Source of the DNA: Nitrosomonas sp.
GTDB lineage: Bacteria > Pseudomonadota > Gammaproteobacteria > Burkholderiales > Nitrosomonadaceae
NCBI GenBank assembly: GCA_016721865.1
Contig: JADKHF010000022.1
Location: forward strand, 1 to 54,821
DNA: 54,821 bases
Direction of reading: 5' to 3'
The notes under the pieces were generated by a model. That model did not search any database and was not told the origin of the DNA. It saw nothing but the letters and a program-made list of their open reading frames with translations. Shown here piece after piece: positions 44,721-54,821 of this stretch. Every line of letters begins with the position of its first letter. The stretch's first letter is position 1. The translations under genes and the position numbers were made by a program.

Positions 44721-46616
44721 ATGCAGATTCTTGATGATGTTGGTGGAGTTGAAAAACTCAAACTGGTGCGCGAACTTGGGGTTATCCGCAAAAACCTGCC
44801 AGAAGTTGCCGGGGTAAATAAACTTACACTGGTCAAGCGCGTGCGAGAGATACGGCAATTGCTGTCTGTTTCAAGCATTGAGACTGCTGCAAGCCTGTCG
44901 ATTGATCCATCAAACCCGGTTGAATCAATCAAATCGCTGACCAATTACTTACGCAATGGTCTTTCTGCGGTTCCTGAAGCATTGCTAGGTGCCGAGGCTG
45001 ATACTGTATTGAAGATAATTAACTTGTTGCCATCTGAACGTGGCGATGAGTATCAAGATGCTAGAAGAGAAGCGGTTTCTGCTGTATCAAGAATTACAAG
45101 CAACCCTAATAGTTCTATGATTGCCGCATTCGATCACTACAAATCGGCTGGTAACGTGTTTGATATTGATTCTCAGGCGATTATTTCGGTTTTAGAGTCA
45201 GTGGACGCACTCACCAATACCGCGCCTGAAGATACTCCGGAAATTGCCGCACAAAGAAAAGCGGCTGATGAGGAATACGACAGACTACAAGATGCCTTAT
45301 CAAAGTTGTTGACCATAAATGCGGCCAATGGATACGACAAGGAAGCGATAGACAAGGCCGCTGACGAATACGAAGCAACTAGGGCAAAGAAAAACGAAGT
45401 CTGGGGGCAGATCAGGGGATTAAGTGAAAAGAAATATGACGATCATAAAAAACGCATCGCTGAATTAAAGGACAGTATTACACCAGTCGGTCAAAAAATC
45501 ATAGATGCCCTGCTGAATAGCTCAAAAGTAACCCAGGAGCATGCTGATTCTTGGGCGAATAGTCAAATAATCGAAAAATCGGCTATCACCCGGCTAAAGA
45601 AGATGGGATACCCAGAAGCTGATATACGCCGCGACATGGCTGAATTCTACCGAGTTACTGGCGGCAAACTCAGGCAAGTTAGGTTAGAGACAAATGGAAG
45701 CAAGCGTGCAAATGCAAGCGGCATAGGTCACTTCGAGGACAGCGTTATACGCCCTGGAAGTAATTTCAATAAAACCGTTCTGTGGCATGAGATGGCACAC
45801 CATCTTGAAGCTGATTCAGCGGCCAAAGCTGCATCCAATGGATACCTGCTGAAAAGACGAAAGAGCGAGAAAGTGTATTCACTCAAATCATTGACACGTA
45901 ACCCCGGCTATCGAAGCAATGAAGGGGCATATGATGATAATTTTATCGATCATTACATCGGCAAGGTATACCCCGATAAAACCACCGAAGTATGGTCTAT
46001 GGGAATCCAATATCTTGCAACCCCGCAGGATGCCGCAATGATGGTCGCCAAAGATCCAGAAATGGCAGCGCTGATGGCTGGATATCTTCAGGCCGACCTA
46101 ACCCCGGCCATGAAAGCGCTTCAAACCATTCAGGATAGCGCGAAAGATAAAGCCCAAGAAAAGCGCGAGCAATTCAAAAGCGAGTATGAGCTGGCATTGG
46201 ATAAGCTATCTGCCGGTGTCGGGCTTGTTGACGACGGTTGGTTTGGTGCGCTAGATCCTGTTGATCAAGAAAATCTACTTAGCAGTTGGGGGATGGGAGA
46301 CCCTAGTGCAAAATTCATTGGTTCTTGGGAAAATTATCGAGTGTTCTCTGGGAAGTTTCGCGGCAAAACAAAACGGGTTAGCAAAGGATATGCGGTTATT
46401 TATTCAAGACAGTCCGGCACATTCCTGATTCCTGGCAGTACATCAAGAGAAATTCCTTCCGCAGTTCCTGTGCATGGCGATATGCGGGAGGTGAGGGCTT
46501 TTATCAAGCTGGCACAAATGTTCGGTGATGACCCTCGTTTCGTTCGCTGGAATGTTTTTGGTGATGAAGGCAGGGTAATTCGGGAAGCAAATAAATTATC
46601 AGGTGAGCAATCATGA
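44721..46616 (+). CDS. Polyvalent-type protein with a zincin metallopeptidase domain
   Basis: 631 residues, intact. Helical repeats fill the first half. The zinc site is LWHEMAHHLE (HExxH, residue about 355), followed after about 70 residues by TTEVWSMGIQYL, whose Glu fits a glutamate-type zincin. The C-terminal domain ends KLAQMFGDDPRFVRWNVFGD. Zincins are a common module of injected polyvalent proteins and could cut host defence proteins or process co-injected ones. It starts four bases after the DarA fusion and overlaps the next gene. Confidence 0.65.
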   Translation: MQILDDVGGVEKLKLVRELGVIRKNLPEVAGVNKLTLVKRVREIRQLLSVSSIETAASLSIDPSNPVESIKSLTNYLRNGLSAVPEALLGAEADTVLKIINLLPSERGDEYQDARREAVSAVSRITSNPNSSMIAAFDHYKSAGNVFDIDSQAIISVLESVDALTNTAPEDTPEIAAQRKAADEEYDRLQDALSKLLTINAANGYDKEAIDKAADEYEATRAKKNEVWGQIRGLSEKKYDDHKKRIAELKDSITPVGQKIIDALLNSSKVTQEHADSWANSQIIEKSAITRLKKMGYPEADIRRDMAEFYRVTGGKLRQVRLETNGSKRANASGIGHFEDSVIRPGSNFNKTVLWHEMAHHLEADSAAKAASNGYLLKRRKSEKVYSLKSLTRNPGYRSNEGAYDDNFIDHYIGKVYPDKTTEVWSMGIQYLATPQDAAMMVAKDPEMAALMAGYLQADLTPAMKALQTIQDSAKDKAQEKREQFKSEYELALDKLSAGVGLVDDGWFGALDPVDQENLLSSWGMGDPSAKFIGSWENYRVFSGKFRGKTKRVSKGYAVIYSRQSGTFLIPGSTSREIPSAVPVHGDMREVRAFIKLAQMFGDDPRFVRWNVFGDEGRVIREANKLSGEQS

Positions 46617-47174
46617 TGAATAGCACTTACAAAGTTTTTACGCCTGCCGGTCAATTCGATGCAATTTTCGCTGAAGATGAGGATATTCCAATCGAATACA
46701 GCGGTGATGAACTGGCAATCAGTTTCTTTAAGGATTGGTTATTCATCAATCAGGTAAGCGGTGAGCATGGACACTTGCTGGATAGCCAGAACCTGACACC
46801 CAGAGATCTATACGGATTCTGCCAGCCGCAAGGTGGCGTAATTGAGGTGATGCCGCCATTCGAGGATCTTCTAGCATACATCCAGGAAGATGCCACGAAT
46901 CCAGTTGAAGATAACGACGAACAACCACAGGAAGGAAACACTATGCAAAACCTGGATGATAATGATTCTGCAATCGTTGATGGGTGTAGGATGAGAAGTA
47001 TGAAGCGATGTTGTTCTCGATGGCATATCTGGAATAGAACTATTGCTCGGATTTAAAGAAGCCGGTGGCAACCTGCGAATCTGGATAACTGTTCAACCGG
47101 CCAGGAATAGAGAAATGAAGCTGGTTAAGCGCATCAAGGGAATTCGTGATGCGATTGGCATTAAAACGAAGTAA
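46613..47174 (+). pseudogene. Hypothetical protein of the polyvalent operon, frameshifted
   Basis: MMNSTYKVFTPAGQFDAIFA overlaps the previous stop (ATGATGA). The first 125 residues are open (FFKDWLFINQVSGEHGHLLD, LLAYIQEDATNPVEDNDEQP). Frame changes near 46985 and 47030 then lead to FKEAGGNLRIWITVQPARNR and KLVKRIKGIRDAIGIKTK. No family is recognised. About 185 residues when read through. Confidence 0.45.
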
Positions 47175-47509
47175 GCCGAAGATGGACGATATCACGCCAG
47201 GAATGGAAATGAGACTCAATTAGAACCAGCATGATGGCGTGGAATTGGCGATTATCTACCAAGCTAAACGGCAAACGGGGGCGCGTCCAATAGAACTCCA
47301 GAAGAGTCAACCTCGAAAACAATCAACCGCGATGAGTTTGAGATACAATTCACAACGCCGAACCGCGAGGGGCCGATGGCCGCTGAAAAAATTGGGAAGC
47401 GAACTTCGATAGCATAACTGGTAGATCCAATGCAGAAAGGCCGGAAGGTAGCAGCCTCCGAGCAAACAGTTAACCGGAATGGAGCAACGGAAGATGGTTA
47501 AGCGTATCA
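47175..47509 (+). other. Degraded coding region
   Basis: Fragments in several frames (TINRDEFEIQFTTPNREGPM, a second copy of LVKRIKE-type text near 47495) show one or two former genes, with a frame change about every 80 bases. No gene can be reconstructed from this sequence alone. Confidence 0.35.
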
Positions 47510-48380
47510 AGGAAACTTGTGGATGACGGTATGCGGCTGGCATCAGTTAGCAAGGTCTATAACGAGAAGGCGGAAAGCAATGCCAGAAAAGTCTTAATGG
47601 ACCAGGGCTGACTTTCCAGAGGCTCAAAATCCATCAAAAATTGGTGGACTATTTCGAGGAGCTTATCGCCAAAGACCAAACAGGAAAACCACGAGGTCCA
47701 CCATAGCCGATGTTAACAAAGTCATGCCGCTGCTAAAACAGTTCATTGGTGCGGCGCAGCTATCAGCTATCGGTTCCGTCATTCGTGGCGAGGAAGGGCA
47801 GTTTTTCAAGGATAAGTTAATTGTAAGATAATCCAAACCCATGCCAAAAACTTACGGGCAAGACGGTATGGGTGACAAGGCGATTGCCTACTTGCACTAC
47901 TTCAGTGGTGGTAGTGACTGGTATATTACCGAAAAGGATATGGAAGATGAGCAATTGCAGGCGTTCGGGCTTGCAAATCTTGGGCAGGGTGGCGAACTTG
48001 GCTATATCAGTATTCAGGAATTGATTGATGCCGGTGTTGAGATTGATTTGTATTGGACACCAAAGACCATTGGTCAGATTAAAGGCGCAAGTAGTGAGGA
48101 TGGTAACCAAGGCACTGAAACCGGTGGCGAATCGACAGAAATCCAGCAATCCACCGGAATTCCAGCCGCTATATCGACAGAGGATACCATCAAAGCCGGA
48201 TTCATAGCCGAACTGGAATACCTCAAATCTGAAACCGATATCAACCGCTTCGACGAGCGCCTTGATGAAATTGCGGCGCGGATTGAGCAAGCCGGTTTAA
48301 TGGAGTCTTTGGATAAAGAGCTGAATGATGCTGCGGATGCGCTAACCGCATTATTGGCGGCGGCGGAGAAAGGCGGTTAA
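47510..48380 (+). pseudogene. DUF2958-domain protein, frameshifted
   Basis: The leading part is broken (SKVYNEKAESNARKVLMDQG, then LKIHQKLVDYFEELIAKDQ and DVNKVMPLLKQFIGAAQLSA, IGSVIRGEEGQFFKDKL). After an interruption near 47829 the frame MPKTYGQDGMGDKAIAYLHY carries FSGGSDWYITEKDMEDEQLQ and LGYISIQELIDAGVEIDLYW, diagnostic of DUF2958. The C-terminus is helical and acidic. DUF2958 proteins are widespread on plasmids, integrative elements and phages next to antirestriction genes; the function is unknown. A terminator follows. Confidence 0.65.
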
Positions 48381-48407
48381 AACGTAGCTTACAAAGAAAT
48401 ACCACAC

Positions 48408-48433
48408 AAGCCCCTTAATCGGGGCTTTATTTT
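48408..48433 (+). terminator. Intrinsic terminator after the DUF2958 gene
   Basis: AAGCCCC and GGGGCTT around TTAATC, followed by TATTTTT. Confidence 0.75.
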
Positions 48434-48437
48434 TGCC

Positions 48438-48480
48438 CGGAAAACCAAGCAAATTGAGGGAAATAGCGTCTCTATGATGA
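48438..48480 (+). promoter_or_regulatory. Candidate phage promoter heading the DarB-like gene
   Basis: CGGAAAACCAAGCAAATTGA, then GGGAAATAGCGTCTCTATGA with TATGAT as a possible -10. It follows a terminator by five bases and precedes the start at 48514. Confidence 0.5.
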
Positions 48481-48513
48481 TGGTTATAAATTGCCATTAT
48501 CAGGACGCTAACA

Positions 48514-51500
48514 ATGATCTCATTTGCCGAAAAAAGAGTCATCCAAAGTACGGTATTAGAACAAAACAAGATACTTTCCAGCAATCCATCGTTTGCCAAT
48601 AAACGGCAGGCTCAAAAGATCAAAGCCGAGGCGATGATTAAGCTTGGTCTGGTTAGTGGCGGTCAGCAGGAACCAAACACCGAAACAGAGCAACCAGACG
48701 AAGATAAACCGATAGAGCGCAAATCCACCGCTCACCTGTACGAATTCGACCCAAACCGCAAGCCAGCGCAACGCAAGAAAGACAATACCGCAGCTATGGC
48801 GTTGCTTGACCGCATTGATTCCGGTGAAATTGATCCAAATAGTCTGACTGATGAACAGAAAGCCACTAGCCAAATATTCCGGTACCGGTGGCGCGTTGCT
48901 TGGTGCTGATGGCAAGATTGAAGCGCCTACGAATATTACACACCAAACCGATAGCCGAGGGTATCTGGGATCTGATGAGTGAATTGGGATTCAGTGGCGG
49001 CAAAGTGCTTGATCCTTCCGCTGGTGTGGGTGTTTTCGGTGCCGTTGCGCCAGTCAATGCGGCTGTCGATGCTATCGAGTTAAACGAGACTTCCGGGCGC
49101 ATCAATGGACTGGTGAATGATGGCGCTGGCTACTCGACCACTGTTTCAGCATTTGAGAAAGTTGCGGCCAATACCCCGGATGAATCCTACGATGCGATTG
49201 TCACCAATGTCCCTTTCGGTGGCGTTGCTGATCGCGGCGGCAATCAGTTACTGGATAACCGGTACCAGAAAGAGCCGCTGCAGAATTACTTCATATTACG
49301 TTCACTGGAAAAGTTGAAGCCGGGTGGTCTGGCTGTTTTCATTACTCCACCGCGCTGCGTATCAGGCAAGGGCGGCAAAGAAGAGGATTTGCGCGTTAAA
49401 GCCAGTTTTATGGCTGAATTTCTTGGAGCCTATCGCCTGCCCAATTCAGTATTCGGTACCGCAAGCGCGGACACTATGACCGATGTTATCGCCTTCCGAA
49501 AATACAGCCGGGAAACCCTGGATAAAATAGCAGAATTGCGCGAACAATCACCGCAAACACTGATTGATGCCAATGTTCAATGGCAGGAATTCATTGAAGG
49601 CCAATACTTCATTGGTGAAGGGAAGCGCTTTATTCTGGGCGAATTCGTGCCCAAAGACCCAAATAAATTCAGAGACGTTGACCGCGTGATTAATCCTGCC
49701 AATGTTGCAGAAATAGGCCGCATGCTGAAACGCTTTCCCGGTACCCGGATTAACTGGGAATTACTGGGATTGGTCGAGACTTCGCCCATTATTTATCGTG
49801 ATGGCGATACGGTTACCCAATCCGGACAAACCTTGCAAATGCAGAATGGCCGGTGGGTAGCGATGGCGCGCACGGAAGAAAGCGTGGATATGGCTAAGAT
49901 GGCCGGGAATATGGTCACGCCCTACAAAGCGTTCGAGAACAAAATAACCTGGGCTGATGCGATCAAGTATTTTGATTACATGACCGGAACCTCTCAGGCG
50001 CTTGATATACCAGCGTGGGCACGCGGGGCAATTAACGAGATCAAGCGATTATCTGATGAGGGTGAGCGCGGCAAATACTGGAATGCTGGCGTGGTTGGTA
50101 TGTCGGTAGCTCAGGTGCTTGAAGAGCGGCTTAGTGAAGAGGTAGGTGTCAAGTATGTTGACGAGTACACCGCGTTGTCGGATGCAATGCAGCGCGCATC
50201 AACGATAGCAAAAGGCCGCCCTTCATCCATTGGCGGAAGAATCAAAGATGGTTTGCTGGCTATTGGCAATCATTACCAGAAGAAAACCGGATTTTCTGCA
50301 GTATGGCGTGGCGATGTGCAGCAAGACGTTACCCCAATGGAAATCACGGCTGATTCCAGCTTTGAAGGATTGCGCTATAAAACCAGATCGGCATGGGTAA
50401 CGCTTGATGATGCAAAAGGCATTTATGGTGATGATTTTGACCCAGTAGGAGATCAAGCCTGGTGCGTTTCACCTGATGGTAAATCAGTCACGCGCGCGGA
50501 TGATTATTATGTGGGTAATTATGCTGAATTCTTGAAACGTGTCGATGCGGAAATTGCAGCTGCTACCGATGACAAAGTACGCGATAAGCTGCTGCGGCAA
50601 AAATTGGATGCGGATAGCCGGGTAGATCGAATTGATGTATCAAAACTGACGTTTAATCTATTCACGCCTTATGTAACGCATGAAGAGAAGGCCGAATTCA
50701 TGCGGCGATTTGTTCATCCTGCTGCGGTGGTTGTCTTTGACGAAAAGACCGGCGAAAAGCGGGTAGATATTGATATTCCTGGCAGCAAGTTAACAGATCG
50801 CGAAAAACTGATTAATCGTATTGGCGATTACATGAAAAATGGCACCATAACGCTTGGTGGCGCGAAACTCGACATGGAGAAACAAAAAGCCTTGCAAGAG
50901 TTGCGCAGAATGGTCAATACAGCCAATGAGCAATTCAACGGGTGGGTGCGCGGCAATAGCGTAATCATGCGCAGACTTGAGGGAATCGCTTCTGACCCAA
51001 CAAAGCTGCGTTTCCGGCAAGTTGAAGATAGTTCGCCTATGAAGATACAGGGCATGAGCGATTTGATAACCCCGCACGGGTACCAGTTTGCTGAAATCCG
51101 CAGACAAAGCCGTGAATTTGGCGGCATTAATGGGTTTGGGGTCGGTTTGGGCAAGACGATCACGGCTTTAGCCGCAGTGCAATACGCGCAAAGCATCGGT
51201 GTTAAGAAAAAAACATTCTTTGTTGTACCCAATTCAGTGCTGTCGAATTGGCGCAAAGAGGCTGCGCGTGCCTACACAAATCAAGATGATATGCTGTTTG
51301 TAGGACTGCGGGTTAACAAAGCCGATAAAGCATTGGTTAATTCGACCAATTTTGATGCTGATTTGACCGCAATCATGGAGAATCGCCATAGTAAGATTTT
51401 TATGACAATGGAAGCATTCGAGCGAATCCGGCTGCGTGATGAAACCATTTCCGGTATGAGAAATTCCTGCGTAGAGCAGATGCCAGTTTGCTGAGCGAGG

Positions 51501-54471
51501 ACAAAAAGAAGATGAGCGGGCGAAAAGCAAACAAGCCGGGTTGGTTTCTATTTTGTCTAAAAAACAGGAAGCGCACCGTATCTTGAGGATCTGGGTGTTG
51601 ATAGCATCGTGATCGATGAGGCGCATATTTTTAAGAATGCCGCCCAAACAATCGACTTCAAAGGCGCGAAATTCCTGTCGCTGTCACCGGCATCGCAGCG
51701 CGGCTTGGATGCTCAGGCAAAGGCTTGGTTTATCCGTGGCAAATCACAGCTTGGCGACGGCGTTTTACTGTTGACGGCAACCGCCATAACCAATAGCCCC
51801 CTGGAAATCTACTCAATGTTGTCGTTGTCTGTAGGCCATGAGCGCGTGAATGATATGTGCCTTGGCATTAAGGGTGCTGACAACTTCATGGAAGTTTTTG
51901 TCCAGAAAGATAATCAGGATGACGTAACGATTGATGGTGTTGCGGGACGACCGATGTATTTGTCCGGATTGAATAACGTAAGCATACTTAGGAAATCCAT
52001 TGGTGAGGTAGCCACCATTAAATCAGCTGAAGATGTTGGTGAGCAAATCGTTGTTCCGGATCGTGAAGAAGGCATCCTCCAGTGACATTGACCGGCGATA
52101 TTGTTGACAGGCTGGATAGATACGGAAGAGCGTTCAGATTTGCAATTGATACGCTGGCCGGGAAAGAACAAATCGTGGCGGAAAGAGGCGTTTGATCTGT
52201 ATCAGCGCATTTGGTGAAATGGATCTGATTGGCCATCCATTCAATCTGATCAATAAAACAACGCTGCTGATCGCAGACCAGAACTTGATCAAAGAGCGAC
52301 ACTCTACAGCTTCATTGCTGCGCAAGTGGATAAGGCCAAGGATGCGGTGAATCAGTTTAATTCCAAAAATTTCACTGAGGATCGACCAAGATTCACGCCT
52401 ATGTCATCAGAATCATCCGTTGTCAGCCGCAAAACAACAAAAGATGAGAATGGTGACGAAGTTACGATTATGAAAATAAAGGTCGTGGCAAGCATCATCG
52501 ATGGCAACCGAATCGCAATTGATACCATAACACCAGAAACCCAAAGTGCATTTGAGGATATTGCTGAAAAGATTGGACTGGATTTGGATGTTTCTGTACC
52601 GCCAAAACTTGCCGCCATGCTTGAAAATTTCCAGAATGAGCAAGCCACGCCGCGCGGTGTAATGGATGACGGAAGCAAGTCGCCGGTCGTTAAACAGATT
52701 ATTTTCTGTGACATTCTGCCACTGCATAACAAGATCAAGCGCTTATTAAACAAACGTGCCGGGATACCATCGGGCGCAATTGCGATAATAACCGGCAAGA
52801 CCAACAACAAGCCCGATGAAATATTGGCCGTTCAGGATGGCTTTAATGCGTTTGGTGAAGATAATAAATACCGTGTTGTGATTGCTAACGAGAAAGCTGA
52901 AGTGGGTATCAATCTGCAAAGGGGCACCCAAGCAAATCACCATTTAACCATCGGGTGGACACCGGATAGTCTGGAGCAACGTAACGGGCGCGGTGTACGC
53001 CAAGGCAACAAAACTGAGCGCGTAAACTCATATTATTACGATGCTGATGGCACTTTCGACACCAGCAAGCGCTCGATGGTGAATAAAAAGGCCGATTGGA
53101 TCGGCCAGGTGATGGATGTCAACGGCAGTGATAATGTTTCTGTAACCGGTGGATTATCCAAAGAACAAATGGAAGCGCTCATTGAGGTTGTTGGCGATGT
53201 CGATGCGATGAAGCGCATGCAGGAATCAATCGCTGCTAAAGAAGCGGAAACCAGGGCTGCGACAAACCGCGATAAGCAGATGATCAATATTGATACCATC
53301 CGCAAGCAAAATTCCTTCTTGAGAGCCAATCCAAGCCCGGTTAATTTCATAATCGACAAGATTCTTGGCTTATGGAATCTTGAAAGCAATATGGACACTT
53401 AATGATCGTGTTAACAATCCAAAAGCGACCGCATCTGCAGTAGAAAGAAACAAGCGGCTGCTCTCGGATGTTAATGCCCGCATATCCGGCTTGCGCAACA
53501 GTATCGAAAAATCTTCAACTATTACAAAGACCTCTGGATATAACTCAGTCACCAGACAAAACGAAACCGAGTCTGTAAGCCTGGATGACGTGTTCAAAGT
53601 GATTATCCCGGTTACGATTCCTGCTTGGATGAGGCGGCTAAAATTGAGGATATCGCTAACGGAACGGCAAGGTTCAAAATGCGTTCAATAGTCTCATTCC
53701 GATGATCGCACAACGCCGCAAGACTGATGTTTTGGCCGAATACGCTTCCTACAACTATGTTCTGCCTCAGCCTTATTTCCCTTTTGTCATTACCAAATCT
53801 GAAACAGAGGTTGAAAACATATTGCTGCGTCACAAGCGCGATCATTAAATCTATTCGTGGCAACTACTTTGTTGTGCCGGGCAGCGTGCGGTGACAAAAA
53901 GATGAGGATCTAAATAGGTTTGATGCGTTACGGATACACCATCGCTAATAATCTAAAGCTGGTAATGGCTGACCTTGGGGTTCAGAATACTGGGTAGGAG
54001 AGCAACTCAAAAAACTATCACGGTCGATATGTTTAAAGTCTGCCCTCACCGGCTCTACTGAAGAAGGAAATCCGCAACCAGGCCACAAGCTTTATGTTAA
54101 ATTCAGTTGGCGTGGTTTGATTTCGAAGGATAGACCCGATTGGCAATCGTCTGCTTCCTTATGATCTGTCAAAAGTTCTTAATGAGGCCATAAAAGCAGC
54201 GGCACCAGTGCCTGTGACGGCTGTAAACAGCAACGCGGGGACGGTATCAAGCATTGTGGGTATCAAAATATCTTCGACTTCATGGGCTGATATCAGTGTT
54301 TGGAAAGAGAACATAAAGGCTGCGGCTGTTGCGGCTGGTGACGGGAAATTTAAGTTTGATAAAAATACCAAGGTATGGAACGTTTTGCAGCCAACTTGGG
54401 ATCATCTTATTGCGAATTATCCGGGCGCGTCAGATAAGGTTGAGCTTGTCGGCACCTTGGCATCTATTTAA
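48514..54471 (+). pseudogene. DarB-like polyvalent DNA methylase-helicase, frameshifted
   Basis: About 1,985 codons. After MISFAEKRVIQSTV and a linker, a frame change near 48880 enters the adenine methylase domain: PKPIAEGIWDLMSELGF, GGKVLDPSAGVGVFGAVAP (SAM site), the catalytic NVPFG (usual NPPF) and GGLAVFITPPRC. The helicase part has GFGVGLGKTITALAA (Walker A), a DEAH box in SIVIDEAHIFKN, LLLTATAITNSP and the motif VI QRNGRGVRQGN. Further shifts lie near 51470, 52090, 52320, 53370-54150. The end is VELVGTLASI. P1 DarB has the same two parts and protects injected DNA from type I restriction. Confidence 0.82.
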
Positions 54472-54484
54472 AAGGAATTGAGTT

Positions 54485-54821
54485 ATGGCATTTACAGAAT
54501 ACAAGTTTGATCCTGATAAAATCAAGGGGCAAGTCGAGACCCGCACGCGGAACCTGCGCGAGAACAAGGGATTCTCTGATTTGCTTGGGTTTGGACTCAA
54601 GGTTATCAGTGATCGTCTCGCAAAAGACCGCAGGAGGTACAGAGATTATGGACCCTACTGGTTCGCGCTCAAGGATATTTTGAACACGAGCGGTTATAGT
54701 TTTGGCGATCAATCAGATCCGATAGTTAAAGCCGTATATCACGGGGATTCGGATGTAGAAACGCTGGTGATGGCTGATGAGTTCAGAACCGAGTACCTAA
54801 GAACAAATATCGTCTATAACA
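54485..54821 (+). CDS. Hypothetical protein, partial at the right edge
   Basis: MAFTEYKFDPDKIKGQVETR, then SDLLGFGLKVISDRLAKDRR and DYGPYWFALKDILNTSGYSF; 112 codons are visible and the frame is open to the window end. It follows the DarB-like gene by 13 bases behind GGAATTGAG, so it is in the same transcript. The 'YGPYWFALKDIL' text looks like small proteins that accompany antirestriction genes, but I cannot name a family. Confidence 0.5.
   Translation, partial: MAFTEYKFDPDKIKGQVETRTRNLRENKGFSDLLGFGLKVISDRLAKDRRRYRDYGPYWFALKDILNTSGYSFGDQSDPIVKAVYHGDSDVETLVMADEFRTEYLRTNIVYN

Overview
The window is a mosaic of mobile DNA from a Gram-negative bacterium. IncP-type transfer genes, a UmuD homologue and overall codon and base composition suggest a betaproteobacterium; a Nitrosomonas-like ammonia oxidiser is my guess from the style of the sequence, not something I can prove. 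Four blocks follow one another.

(1) 1-8402: the right end of an integrative and conjugative (or mobilizable) element. On the minus strand lie homologues of the RP4/IncP Tra1 operon in the RP4 order: traJ, traI relaxase, traG coupling protein, traF peptidase, a short gene, and an ArdC-type gene running off the left edge. A candidate oriT separates them from traK, traL and traM on the plus strand. An overlapping excisionase/integrase pair follows, and the element ends at the 3' half of a tRNA-Met gene (8358-8402), its attachment site. Nearly every tra gene carries single-base frameshifts.

(2) 8403-14151: accessory or chromosomal genes: a truncated MmeI-like methylase start, a DUF3667 membrane protein, an exported protein, an IS3 remnant, umuD with a cut-off DnaQ-type exonuclease, and AT-rich hypotheticals.

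(3) 14152-54821: a large contractile-tailed prophage or phage-like element running off the right edge. Tail lytic protein, a second structural protein and the portal are on the minus strand. Prohead protease/scaffold candidate, capsid, sheath, lysis genes, tail tube candidate, hub and spike are on the plus strand. A P1-like 'polyvalent' block follows: a DarA-related protein, a secreted nuclease, a pyrophosphatase-DarA fusion, a zincin, a DUF2958 protein and a giant DarB-like methylase-helicase of about 1,985 codons. Phage virions are known to inject such proteins to counter host restriction. A recurring CGGAAAAYC element heads the operons on both strands. An IS66-family element (14407-16344) with inverted ends and an 8-bp target duplication splits the tail lytic gene; removing it restores an in-frame protein of about 665 residues.

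(4) Within the phage late genes (25614 to about 28500) sits an array of integron gene cassettes without an integrase: a TIR-domain protein, an EVE/PUA-like protein, two zinc-ribbon membrane proteins and a lysozyme-inhibitor-like protein, with recognisable attC sites whose core sites pair with the 5' ends of their own cassettes. The array is foreign cargo between a phage gene and the major capsid gene.

Frameshifts are very unevenly spread: dense in block 1, in the IS66 element and after 42 kb, and nearly absent from 16.3 to 25.1 kb. I cannot tell from one sequence which are decay and which are consensus errors, so disrupted genes are given as one feature over the whole recognisable span.
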